Assembly (NCBI RefSeq): GCF_013488205.1 | Contig: NZ_CP040908.1 | Coordinates: forward strand, 124,001 to 188,000 | Direction of reading: 5' to 3' | DNA: 64,000 bases | Source: Empedobacter falsenii | GTDB taxonomy: Bacteria; Bacteroidota; Bacteroidia; Flavobacteriales; Weeksellaceae | In this document: positions 9,761 through 17,570 of the stretch, piece after piece | Numbering within the stretch: position 1 is the first letter of the stretch | Layout of the letters: each line of letters starts with the position of its first letter | Made by a program: the position numbers and the translations under genes | Notes under the pieces: model-generated | Databases searched by the model: none | What the model saw: the letters and a program-made list of their open reading frames with translations, nothing else | Told to the model about the DNA's origin: nothing

Positions 9761-9791
9761 ACTGACTTGTTATAAGTTTTTATAAGTCAGT
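9761..9791. repeat. Inverted repeat in the leader of the CNNM/CorC gene
   Basis: ACTGACTT and AAGTCAGT form perfect 8-bp arms around a 15-base spacer that contains half of a TTATAAGT direct repeat. It starts 17 bases upstream of the start codon of the leftward gene. It could be an operator or an RNA hairpin; the sequence does not decide. Confidence 0.4.
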
Positions 9792-9954
9792 AAATCAATA
9801 CATCTAAATTAATAAAAAAAATTAAAAATCACAACGTTTTGATTCGTAGCAAAATTACAAAATTTATAAATACAAAATCTTAGAAATTATTGATTCGAGA
9901 AAATGACTAAAAAATCACTAAATTTCCACTTCATTTACCAAGCAACAATTTGCC

Positions 9955-11658
9955 ATGCAAAAGCAAGATTTACATTATATTATCGAAGTCAAAAATTTAT
10001 CAATTTCTTTTGGAGATAAACAAGTTCTGAATAACATCAATTTCAAAGTAGAACAAGGTGATACATTAGGAATTGTTGGAGAATCTGGCTCTGGAAAGTC
10101 GTTAACTTCTTTGGCGATTATGGGTTTATTGTCTCCTAATGCGACAATTCATCCCGAAAGTGAAATTCTTTTTCGTCAAGATGATAAAATGATAGATTTG
10201 CTTAAACTTTCTCCTAAAGAACTGGAAGAAATAAGAGGAAATGAAATCGGAATGATTTTTCAAGAACCGATGACTTCTCTAAATCCAAGTTTGCGTTGCG
10301 GAGAACAAGTGGAGGAAGCGATTCGTTTACATCAAAATTTATCGAAAGAAGAAGCTAAAAAGAAAGTTCTTCATCTTTTTGAACAAGTTAAATTACCAAA
10401 TCCCGAACGTATTTATAAAGCTTATCCGCACGAATTATCTGGTGGACAAAAGCAACGTGTAATGATTGCAATGGCGATTTCTTGCGAGCCGAAATTATTG
10501 ATTGCCGATGAACCTACAACTGCTTTGGACGTTACAGTACAAAAAGCGACGTTAGATTTATTGAAAGAATTACAAGAAAAAAATAACATGAGTATGTTGT
10601 TTATTTCTCACGATTTGGGCGTGATTGCTAATGTTTGTGAAGAAGTTTTGGTGATGTTTCGTGGTGATGTTGTGGAACAAGGAAATGTAGAAACAATTTT
10701 TAATCATCCGAAAGAAAATTATACAAAAGGATTAATTGCTTGTCGACCTCGATTGGATGAACGTGCAAAACGTTTACCTACGGTAAACGTTTTCTTAGAA
10801 AATCCAAATTTCGAAACTGAGATCTATACAGAAGAAGAACGCGAAACTTTTCACGAAAAAATTTATGCAAATCCTCCAATTTTAGAGGTTAAGAATTTGA
10901 AGAAATACTTCTATCCTTCGACTTTATTTGGAAATGCAACAATCCCGAATGTAAAAGCTGTAGATGATATTTCGTTCAAAGTTTATCCGGGTGAAACAAT
11001 GGGTTTAGTTGGCGAGTCGGGTTCTGGAAAAACAACCTTGAGTAGAACGGTTTTGTTATTAGAAAAACCAACTGCTGGCGAAATATATTATAATGGTATA
11101 GATATTACGAAACTGAAAAAAGAGGAAATTCGTAAATTAAGAAGAGAAATTCAGATTATTTTCCAAGATCCATATTCAAGTTTGAATCCTCGACAAACCG
11201 TTGCGCAAATTATTACGGAGCCAATGCAAGTACATAAAATTGGTCAGAATAAATCTGAACGATTACAAACGGCTTCATCTCTTTTACAAAAAGTAGGTTT
11301 ATCAGATCAAGATTTGAACAAATATCCGCACGAATTTTCTGGTGGGCAACGTCAACGTATCGGGATTGCTCGTGCTTTGGCTTTAAATCCTAAATTTATC
11401 ATTTGTGATGAATCTGTTTCTGCGTTGGATGTTTCTGTTCAGGCACAAGTTTTGAATTTATTAAATGATTTGAAAACCGAATTTGGTTTTACCTATATAT
11501 TTATCTCGCACGATTTGGCTGTTGTAAAATATATGAGTGATCAATTATTGGTGATGCAACATGGAGAAATGAAAGAATTGGACGATGCAGACAAGGTTTA
11601 TGCGCATCCGACAACAAACTATACCAAAGAATTGATAGAAGCGATTCCAAAGCTATAA
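9955..11658 (+). CDS. ABC transporter ATP-binding protein, fused DppD-DppF type
   Basis: The 567-residue protein carries two complete ABC ATPase domains of the oligopeptide/nickel transporter family, equivalent to fused DppD and DppF (as in E. coli YejF). Domain 1 has Walker A GESGSGKS near residue 42, signature LSGGQKQR near 161 and Walker B LLIADEPT near 181. Domain 2 has GESGSGKT near 353, FSGGQRQR near 461 and FIICDESVSALD near 481. Both also have the Q-loop IFQEPMTSLNP or IFQDPYSSLNP typical of peptide importers. No permease or binding-protein gene is adjacent, so partners must be elsewhere. The ATG at 9955 follows an imperfect CAATTTG box and the gene ends at a terminator. Confidence 0.92.
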   Translation: MQKQDLHYIIEVKNLSISFGDKQVLNNINFKVEQGDTLGIVGESGSGKSLTSLAIMGLLSPNATIHPESEILFRQDDKMIDLLKLSPKELEEIRGNEIGMIFQEPMTSLNPSLRCGEQVEEAIRLHQNLSKEEAKKKVLHLFEQVKLPNPERIYKAYPHELSGGQKQRVMIAMAISCEPKLLIADEPTTALDVTVQKATLDLLKELQEKNNMSMLFISHDLGVIANVCEEVLVMFRGDVVEQGNVETIFNHPKENYTKGLIACRPRLDERAKRLPTVNVFLENPNFETEIYTEEERETFHEKIYANPPILEVKNLKKYFYPSTLFGNATIPNVKAVDDISFKVYPGETMGLVGESGSGKTTLSRTVLLLEKPTAGEIYYNGIDITKLKKEEIRKLRREIQIIFQDPYSSLNPRQTVAQIITEPMQVHKIGQNKSERLQTASSLLQKVGLSDQDLNKYPHEFSGGQRQRIGIARALALNPKFIICDESVSALDVSVQAQVLNLLNDLKTEFGFTYIFISHDLAVVKYMSDQLLVMQHGEMKELDDADKVYAHPTTNYTKELIEAIPKL

Positions 11659-11678
11659 AAGGAATCTGTATAAAAGCA

Positions 11679-11716
11679 AAAAGCGTTTGAAGTTTATTTC
11701 CTCAAACGCTTTTTTA
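11679..11716 (+). terminator. Terminator after the ABC ATPase gene
   Basis: AAAGCGTTTGA / TCAAACGCTTT arms with an 11-base loop are followed by a T run, 20 bases past the stop codon. Confidence 0.8.
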
Positions 11717-11757
11717 TTGATCGCAATAAATCAATATAAACTAAACTATTTCAAAAT

Positions 11758-11788
11758 AAAAAAAGCATCCAAATCTGAATGCTTTTTT
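11758..11788 (-). terminator. Terminator after the tRNA-Glu cluster
   Basis: AAAAGCAT / ATGCTTTT arms on the minus strand are followed by a T run directly past tRNA-Glu copy 1. An A run on the other side makes it potentially bidirectional. Confidence 0.65.
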
Positions 11789-11789
11789 G

Positions 11790-11861
11790 TAGTCCCTAGG
11801 GGAATCGAACCCCTCTTTCTAGAATGAAAATCTAGTGTCCTAACCGATAGACGAAGGGACC
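11790..11861 (-). tRNA. tRNA-Glu (anticodon TTC), copy 1
   Basis: The 72-nt minus-strand sequence folds as a tRNA with acceptor GGTCCCT / AGGGACT (a G-U pair at 1-72), anticodon stem CTAGA/TCTAG around loop TTTTCAT, and T loop TTCGATT. The anticodon TTC reads Glu codons. It is identical to the copies at 11960 and 12318. It has its own consensus promoter. Confidence 0.95.
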
Positions 11862-11882
11862 TCCTTTCGTATTATTGTGGTG

Positions 11883-11913
11883 CAAAAATAAACGTTTATT
11901 TTTTATTACCAAA
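11883..11913 (-). promoter_or_regulatory. Consensus promoter of tRNA-Glu copy 1
   Basis: On the minus strand TTTGG (11913-11909), an 18-base spacer and TATTTTTG (11890-11883) match the Bacteroidota sigma-A promoter, 21 bases before the tRNA. Confidence 0.7.
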
Positions 11914-11959
11914 CAATTTTCGAAAATTTTATACTATTTTTTTTAATCAAGTCAAATTG

Positions 11960-12031
11960 TAGTCCCTAGGGGAATCGAACCCCTCTTTCTAGAATGAAAA
12001 TCTAGTGTCCTAACCGATAGACGAAGGGACC
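11960..12031 (-). tRNA. tRNA-Glu (anticodon TTC), copy 2
   Basis: This 72-nt tRNA is identical to copy 1, with the same TTC anticodon and T arm. No convincing promoter lies immediately upstream, so it is probably read through from rpsT and tRNA-Glu copy 3, about 290 bases upstream on the same strand. Confidence 0.95.
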
Positions 12032-12317
12032 ACTTAATATGAATTAATTAATTCGAATATTCTTTATTTTGAATGAACGTCATTTTGTGTTGGGAGTTGT
12101 AGAAAAGTCGATGTATAATTCTAATAATTTGAACCAAGTTGAATTATACAGCGACATTTTCATTCCCGATTAATCATCTAAACATTATGATTAACCTTTA
12201 CAAACAAAACACAAAAAACAATTTCCTTTACACAGTATTCTACTGGTTGTTTAAAAAATCAACAACTATGAACAAGGAAAAAAAAGATTGCAATAATGCA
12301 ATCCATCTATTAATTTG
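12032..12317. other. 286-base spacer between tRNA-Glu copies 2 and 3
   Basis: I see no convincing gene here. A 62-codon plus-strand reading frame (12139-12327) runs into the antisense of tRNA copy 3, is low in complexity and has no promoter. The DNA is AT-rich and may be transcribed as part of the rpsT-tRNA transcript. Confidence 0.5.
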
Positions 12318-12389
12318 TAGTCCCTAGGGGAATCGAACCCCTCTTTCTAGAATGAAAATCTAGTGTCCTAACCGATAGACGAAGGGACC
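12318..12389 (-). tRNA. tRNA-Glu (anticodon TTC), copy 3
   Basis: A third identical 72-nt tRNA-Glu starts only 12 bases after the stop codon of rpsT on the same strand. No promoter fits in that gap, so it is likely processed from the rpsT transcript. Confidence 0.95.
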
Positions 12390-12401
12390 ACTTTTATTTT
12401 A

Positions 12402-12656
12402 TTAAGCTAATCCCGCAATATGTTTCGCTAACTTTGATTTTAAGTTTGAAGCTTTATTCTTGTGAATAATGTTTCTTTTTGCTAACTTATCAATCATTGA
12501 AGAAACTTTTGGAAAAACTGTTTCTGCTTCATTTTTATCAGATTCAGATCTTAAAGCTTTAATAGCTGTACGAGCTGATTTGTGATAATATTTATTACGA
12601 TCGCGTCTTACCGCTGATTGTCTAATTCTTTTTAATGCTGACTTATGATTTGCCAT
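12402..12656 (-). CDS. rpsT: 30S ribosomal protein S20
   Basis: S20 binds 16S rRNA early in 30S assembly. The 84-residue lysine/arginine-rich protein has the family start [24 protein letters not shown] and a C-terminal [19 protein letters not shown] segment; length and helical character are typical. A consensus promoter lies 30 bases upstream. Downstream on the same strand is tRNA-Glu copy 3 after 12 bases, so ribosomal protein and tRNA are probably made from one transcript. Confidence 0.96.
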   Translation of the reverse strand: MANHKSALKRIRQSAVRRDRNKYYHKSARTAIKALRSESDKNEAETVFPKVSSMIDKLAKRNIIHKNKASNLKSKLAKHIAGLA

Positions 12657-12685
12657 AACTTAAATCTCTTTCTATTTTAGTTCGG

Positions 12686-12718
12686 CAAAGATATAAACAA
12701 ATATTTTATCTCGCCAAA
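12686..12718 (-). promoter_or_regulatory. Consensus promoter of rpsT
   Basis: On the minus strand TTTGG (12718-12714), a 20-base spacer and TATCTTTG (12693-12686) match the flavobacterial consensus. The predicted start leaves a leader of about 25 bases before the ATG at 12656. Confidence 0.72.
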
Positions 12719-12750
12719 TTAATTTAATAATTTTCTAAAACACTTTTATG

Positions 12751-12822
12751 TAGCCCATAGGAGAATCGAACTCCTGTTTCCAGGATGAAAACCTGATGTC
12801 CTAACCACTAGACGAATGGGCC
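12751..12822 (-). tRNA. tRNA-Glu (anticodon TTC), divergent copy 4
   Basis: This 72-nt tRNA has acceptor GGCCCAT / ATGGGCT, anticodon loop TTTTCAT (anticodon TTC) and T loop TTCGATT. It shares the fold and D arm of copies 1-3 but differs in the acceptor, anticodon and T stems with compensating changes, so it looks functional. It has its own promoter. Confidence 0.95.
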
Positions 12823-12859
12823 GCATGACGGCTTAACCACTTGTTGTGAAAAGCGAGTG

Positions 12860-12890
12860 CAAATGTAGAACTATTTTTTGAACTTCCAAA
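12860..12890 (-). promoter_or_regulatory. Consensus promoter of tRNA-Glu copy 4
   Basis: On the minus strand TTTGG (12890-12886), an 18-base spacer and TACATTTG (12867-12860) fit the same consensus and spacing as the promoter of copy 1. Confidence 0.7.
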
Positions 12891-13040
12891 TTTATTTAAA
12901 AGTTTTTTTGAATAGATTTTTGTTAAAAAATGTTAAGGAAGTTAATATTTTGTCAAAACATCTCTTATATATAATGAGTTATATTTTTAACAATTACTTT
13001 AGCGGTGCTATTAAAATTTATACAAACGAATACTCAATAT

Positions 13041-13673
13041 ATGAAAGCATCGATATTAGGTGTAGCTGCAGTGGTTTGCACGATGTTTATAACATCATGT
13101 TCATCTTTAACCCCAGTTAGTGAAGCTACAGAATATTCTTCGAGAAGTTTCGTACCGAAACCAAGAGCTATTGAAGCTCAAGCTAAAATAATCAATAAAC
13201 ATGCCAATTTAGATGTTACACCAATAGAAATTAACGATGAAGCGAAATCTATGGTTGTGTTAAACAGCGTTTTAGAAGAAACGAATGAATTGTTTGCAGG
13301 ATTTTTATTAAAAGAAGCAGAAACGTATATTGGTACACCTTACCGATACGGAGGCACAACAAGAAGTGGTATTGATTGTTCTGCCTTTGTTAGAAACGTT
13401 TTCGAGACTTTCAATAAAAATTTACCTCGTGTATCTGCAGATCAGGCAAGAGAAGGTTTTACAGTTAGTACAGACGAAGCAAAAGAAGGAGATTTGGTTT
13501 TCTTTGCAACAAGAGGTCGCGGTAGAGTTTCGCACGTAGGAATTGTTCATGGAAGAAATAAAGATGGAGTTTTAGAATTTATTCATTCATCTACTTCTCA
13601 GGGCGTTATGGTATCTTCTTTAAATGATAGATATTGGGGACCAAAATTCTTATACGTAAAAAGAATATTATAA
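13041..13673 (+). CDS. NlpC/P60 family cell-wall peptidase, lipoprotein
   Basis: The mature protein is a predicted cysteine endopeptidase that cuts peptidoglycan stem peptides outside the inner membrane. I chose the ATG at 13041 (210 residues) because it gives a clean lipoprotein signal ending in FITSC (Cys20); a longer frame from 13005 adds 12 residues ahead of this signal. The NlpC/P60 domain spans about residues 85-210. The catalytic cysteine is C113 in GIDCSAFVRNVF, the histidine is H165 in VSHVGIVHG, and the third polar residue is probably the His of EFIHSSTSQG. It is monocistronic, with a terminator shared with the converging rhomboid gene. Confidence 0.9.
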   Translation: MKASILGVAAVVCTMFITSCSSLTPVSEATEYSSRSFVPKPRAIEAQAKIINKHANLDVTPIEINDEAKSMVVLNSVLEETNELFAGFLLKEAETYIGTPYRYGGTTRSGIDCSAFVRNVFETFNKNLPRVSADQAREGFTVSTDEAKEGDLVFFATRGRGRVSHVGIVHGRNKDGVLEFIHSSTSQGVMVSSLNDRYWGPKFLYVKRIL

Positions 13674-13698
13674 TAATAGTATAATTTCATTATCATAT

Positions 13699-13732
13699 AA
13701 AAAAGCATCAAGATTACTTGATGCTTTTTTTT
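13699..13732. terminator. Bidirectional terminator between NlpC/P60 and rhomboid genes
   Basis: A 14-bp stem (AAAAAAGCATCAAG with its complement) and an ATTA loop are flanked by an A run and a T run. Confidence 0.88.
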
Positions 13733-13742
13733 GTCTTGTTTT

Positions 13743-14450
13743 TTATTTTCGATGTTCTCGTAAAATCATCACAAACAATACAATTAATGGAACAATCATT
13801 CCTAAAATATAATACATATTGATTTGTAAAATCGTTGGATAAAATAATATTGCAGATAATAATCCCACAATTGCGCCACCTAAATGCGCTGAATGTCCGA
13901 TGTTCCCTAAATTAGTTTTCATTCCATAAACTGAATATCCTAAATATAATATTCCGAAAATCCAAGCTGGAATTGGTAAAGCAAAAAATAATCTTAACTC
14001 CATTTCAGGAAAAGCTGCAATTGCAGCAAACAAAATTCCTGTTACTCCACCTGAAGCTCCTACTGCCGAATAAAAAGTTTCTTTCTTATGAATTAACAAC
14101 GATAATAGATTTCCGCCAATAACCGCTGCTAAAAAAACTAAAAGAAACATTCCGTAACCTACATTTAGTTTAGCATTCGAAAAGTCGCCTAATAAAAATC
14201 CTTCTGGACTCGCAAAAAATCCGATAACAGGATTTGCAAAAAAGTAAAGAGTTAACATATTGAATAACAAATGAGTGAAATCAACATGTAAAAATCCTGA
14301 ACTTAAAATTCTATAGTATTCCTTATTATATAATATCGACCCAACTTGGAATTTATATTTTTCAAAAAAAGCTAAATCGTTAAAACCTTTCCAACTTACC
14401 AAAACATTCAATCCAATGACGGCTAATGCTACAATAGAGATGTCTCCCAT
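13743..14450 (-). CDS. Rhomboid family intramembrane serine protease
   Basis: The 235-residue protein has six or so hydrophobic helices. The catalytic serine is S133 in GASGGVTG and the catalytic histidine is H189 in GHSAHLGGAIVG; an upstream HVDFTHLLFNMLTL (about residues 55-68) supplies the conserved His/Asn helix. Rhomboids cleave transmembrane substrates within the bilayer; the substrate here is unknown. Its ATG overlaps the stop codon of parC by one base (TAATG), so it is translationally coupled to the topoisomerase IV operon despite no clear functional link. Confidence 0.9.
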   Translation of the reverse strand: MGDISIVALAVIGLNVLVSWKGFNDLAFFEKYKFQVGSILYNKEYYRILSSGFLHVDFTHLLFNMLTLYFFANPVIGFFASPEGFLLGDFSNAKLNVGYGMFLLVFLAAVIGGNLLSLLIHKKETFYSAVGASGGVTGILFAAIAAFPEMELRLFFALPIPAWIFGILYLGYSVYGMKTNLGNIGHSAHLGGAIVGLLSAILFYPTILQINMYYILGMIVPLIVLFVMILREHRK

Positions 14451-17020
14451 TATTCTTCTATATTTTCTTCTTCATTATTATTCTCCTCAATCGCATCAAA
14501 AAGCGTCGGTTGCGGTTCCTCTTCTGGCTCTTCCTCTTCTTCTGGTTCTTCGAACGGAAGCGGTTCCAAGACATTAATTTGTTTTAATTTATACGTTGTC
14601 AACTGATTTCCTTGTGCTTTAATTCCTTTAACAGTAATAAATTCTTCTAAATTTATCACTTCTGGTTCTTTTTCTAAACCTTTTACTTTCGGGAAAATCA
14701 ACTCAATAACTGGTAAATAATCTGTCGAAACAACTTTTATTGATGACTTACCATCTTCTAACGTATAAAAAGCTTGTAGAGAAAATGTATCTTCTAAAAG
14801 GAAACGTTTCACGAAATAACGATCTTTCTCCGCATCATAATACACGCAAGAAATCGGTTTTGCAGGTTTCCATTTCTCGATAATTTCTAAATCTTCGTCA
14901 AAACGATTACTCAAATCAAACGAAACCAATTTCGCTTCACCTTTTTTATTAATCGTTAAAATTTTATCATCACCTTTGAAAGAACCTAATAAAAGTCCCA
15001 ATCCATCGGCATTAAGACGTTTTGTATCCGTATCAAACCAAATTTGACGAGGTGCCAAAGTCGAAACTCCTTCTTCTTTTAATTCTACTTTTTTGATTGG
15101 ATATTTTGTTACTAAATTACCTTTTGATGCACGACCTTTAATCGCTAAATCAGCAAAATTAATATCAAATTTTAACTTCTTGATTCGTTGATGAGTTTTC
15201 AAAATAATTGACACAACTTCCGCTTCACCATTTGGATTCGCTGAAAAATACAACACTTCCGAACCTTTGTTACCAGCCGTTAAATCGTATTCTTTGTCTC
15301 GCGTAATTCCTGTAACAGCAAAACGTTTTTGATAAGCCGGACCATTTTTACCATCGCGATAAATCAAGTTATAAATAGTACGTTTATCGTTTTTATGCCA
15401 AATTCCGACATGAATAATTCCTTTTCCAACAAACGTTTTTGCGTCAACTTTTGTCACAATCATCGAACCATCATGTTTGAAAACCACAATATCATCAATA
15501 TCAGAACATTCGAATAAATATTCGTCTTTTTTCAATGAAGTTCCGATGAAACCTTCGTTTCTATCCACATAAAAACGTGTATTTGCAACGGCAACTTTAG
15601 TCGCATCAATCGTGTCAAACGTTCTAATTTCTGTTTTACGTTCTTTTCCTTTTCCGTATTTTGTTTTTAGATTTTTGAAATAATCAATCGCGTAATCAAT
15701 CAAATTTGCTAAATGATGTTTTACATTTTCGATTTTATCTTCTAACGATTCAATAAATTGTTGCGCTTTATCTAAATCAAATTTAGAAATACGCTTGATT
15801 CTAATTTCTGTTAAACGTGTAATATCTTCTTCCGTAACTGTACGAACTAAATGTGCAATATGCGGTTTTAATCCTTTATCAATTGCAGAAATTACGCCTT
15901 CCCATGTTTCTTCTTCTTCAATATCGTGATAAATTCTATTCTCGATAAAAATTCTTTCCAACGAAGAAAAATGCCATTGTTCCTGCAATTCATCTAACTC
16001 AATTTCTAATTCTTTTTTCAACAATTCAACTGTATTGTTTGTATTGTGAATTAAAATTTCAGAAACTGTTAAAAATTCAGGTGTTTGTTCATTAATCACA
16101 CAGGCATTTGGCGAAACAGAAATCTCACAATCCGTGAATGCATACAATGCGTCAATCGTTTTATCTGGGCTACTTCCCGGAACAAGATGAATTAAAATCT
16201 CAACTTCAGCTGCTGTATTATCTTCAATCTTTTTGATCTTGATTTTACCTTTATCATTAGCTTTCAAAACCGAATCAATCAAAGATCCTGTCGTTGTTCC
16301 GTACGGAATTTCCGTAATTTTTAACGTTGTTTTATCTTCTTGTAAAATCTTTGCACGAATACGCACTTTACCTCCACGCAATCCATCATTATAGTCAGAA
16401 ACATCAACCAAACCAGATGTTAAAAAATCTGGGAAGATTTGAAATTTCTTTCCTTTCAGATGTAAAATTGACGCATCAATTAACTCATTGAAATTGTGCG
16501 GTAAAATCTTTGTTGACAAACCAACTGCAATTCCTTCCACTCCTTGTGCCAAAAGCAAAGGAAATTTGATCGGAAGATCGATTGGTTCTTTATTACGACC
16601 ATCATAAGACGGTTGCCATTTTGTAGTTTTTGGATTATAGACAACTTCTAACGCAAATTTAGTCAATCGAGCTTCGATATAACGCGACGCAGCCGCTCGG
16701 TCACCAGTGTAGATATTTCCCCAGTTTCCTTGCATATCGATCAACAATTCTTTTTGACCAATTTGAACCATTGCATCAGAAATCGCCATATCACCATGTG
16801 GGTGATATTTCATCGTATTTCCTACAATGTTCGCAACTTTGTTATATCGTCCGTCTTCCAACTCGCGCATTGAATGTAAAATTCTACGCTGAACTGGTTT
16901 CAAACCATCGTAAATAGATGGAATTGCTCGTTCTAAAATTACATAAGAGGCATAATCAAGAAACCATTCTTGGTACATACCAGAAACCTTCTTGATGCTC
17001 TCTTGATTGTCTTGCATCAT
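14450..17020 (-). CDS. parC: DNA topoisomerase IV subunit A (GyrA/ParC family)
   Basis: This subunit carries DNA cleavage and rejoining for decatenation of daughter chromosomes. The 856-residue protein has the breakage-reunion domain at the N-terminus (DYASYVILERAIPSIYDGLKPVQRRIL at about 21-47) and the active-site tyrosine in AASRYIEARL near 116. A beta-pinwheel C-terminal domain follows. The tail beyond about residue 815 is strongly acidic with runs of glutamate, ending in ENIEE. Partnership with ParE 550 bases upstream supports topoisomerase IV rather than gyrase. Two adjacent methionines make the exact start (17020 or 17017) uncertain by one codon. It is the third gene of the parE-X-parC-rhomboid cluster. 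Confidence 0.93.
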   Translation of the reverse strand: MMQDNQESIKKVSGMYQEWFLDYASYVILERAIPSIYDGLKPVQRRILHSMRELEDGRYNKVANIVGNTMKYHPHGDMAISDAMVQIGQKELLIDMQGNWGNIYTGDRAAASRYIEARLTKFALEVVYNPKTTKWQPSYDGRNKEPIDLPIKFPLLLAQGVEGIAVGLSTKILPHNFNELIDASILHLKGKKFQIFPDFLTSGLVDVSDYNDGLRGGKVRIRAKILQEDKTTLKITEIPYGTTTGSLIDSVLKANDKGKIKIKKIEDNTAAEVEILIHLVPGSSPDKTIDALYAFTDCEISVSPNACVINEQTPEFLTVSEILIHNTNNTVELLKKELEIELDELQEQWHFSSLERIFIENRIYHDIEEEETWEGVISAIDKGLKPHIAHLVRTVTEEDITRLTEIRIKRISKFDLDKAQQFIESLEDKIENVKHHLANLIDYAIDYFKNLKTKYGKGKERKTEIRTFDTIDATKVAVANTRFYVDRNEGFIGTSLKKDEYLFECSDIDDIVVFKHDGSMIVTKVDAKTFVGKGIIHVGIWHKNDKRTIYNLIYRDGKNGPAYQKRFAVTGITRDKEYDLTAGNKGSEVLYFSANPNGEAEVVSIILKTHQRIKKLKFDINFADLAIKGRASKGNLVTKYPIKKVELKEEGVSTLAPRQIWFDTDTKRLNADGLGLLLGSFKGDDKILTINKKGEAKLVSFDLSNRFDEDLEIIEKWKPAKPISCVYYDAEKDRYFVKRFLLEDTFSLQAFYTLEDGKSSIKVVSTDYLPVIELIFPKVKGLEKEPEVINLEEFITVKGIKAQGNQLTTYKLKQINVLEPLPFEEPEEEEEPEEEPQPTLFDAIEENNNEEENIEE

Positions 17021-17021
17021 G

Positions 17022-17528
17022 TTAAATAGCTACTTCTACATTGTTTTTGATCATACAATTAGACTCTACAATTTTGTCTAATTCAGTCAAAATAATATTA
17101 ATATTTCGATTAGAAATGAATGCTAAACGAAATTTGACTTTTGTTAAATTGGTAGGATTCTTTTTACTGTTAATATAAAAGACAACGTTCTTTGAAAGAA
17201 TTCCTTTCTGAAAATCGTATTTGATCAATTTATATTTCGGTAAATCGATTTTGTTTGTTTTTGAATCTAAGAAGGATAAAAATCCTACATTCTTCGTTTC
17301 AAAAGTTATGGTTTCACCTTTTGTGTCGATTGCAAAAAATTGATTTCCACTTTTATAGCTTACATAAATAAGTAATGCTATAAAAATTGCGACAACATAA
17401 GGTGGTATTATGTGATACTTGTAAGGTAAAATACCGGTATACATAATAAGGTTTAGAATGATTAAAATAACGATGGTGAGATTCAGTATTTTGAACAACT
17501 GAATGACCTTTTTATTATTTTTCTTCAT
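17022..17528 (-). CDS. Small two-helix membrane protein of unknown function between parE and parC
   Basis: I do not recognise this 168-residue protein. It starts with a basic segment (MKKNNKKVIQ), has two hydrophobic helices (about residues 15-30 and 40-58) separated by LPYKYHIIPP, and then a soluble domain rich in beta-forming residues that ends near residue 168. The layout resembles proteins with a PH-like domain behind two helices, but no specific family motif is visible. It sits in the topoisomerase IV cluster: 42 bases after the parE stop and one base before the parC start. It is therefore almost certainly co-transcribed with parC. Confidence 0.75.
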   Translation of the reverse strand: MKKNNKKVIQLFKILNLTIVILIILNLIMYTGILPYKYHIIPPYVVAIFIALLIYVSYKSGNQFFAIDTKGETITFETKNVGFLSFLDSKTNKIDLPKYKLIKYDFQKGILSKNVVFYINSKKNPTNLTKVKFRLAFISNRNINIILTELDKIVESNCMIKNNVEVAI

Positions 17529-17570
17529 AATTGATAGGTGTTTTTAGGTTAGGATTGGTTTGGTTTTTAT

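Noticed and set aside
12139-12327. 62-codon plus-strand ORF between tRNA-Glu copies
   Set aside because: It ends inside the antisense of tRNA-Glu copy 3, has no promoter box, and its composition (Asn/Lys/Phe rich) is what AT-rich spacer gives by chance.
11790-12389. Three identical 72-base blocks suspected as a CRISPR-like or transposable repeat
   Set aside because: Each block folds as tRNA-Glu with anticodon TTC; spacers differ in length and there is no cas gene or terminal repeat.
12878-13120. 80-codon plus-strand ORF before the NlpC/P60 gene
   Set aside because: It overlaps the lipoprotein signal region of the real gene in another frame and carries no recognisable feature.
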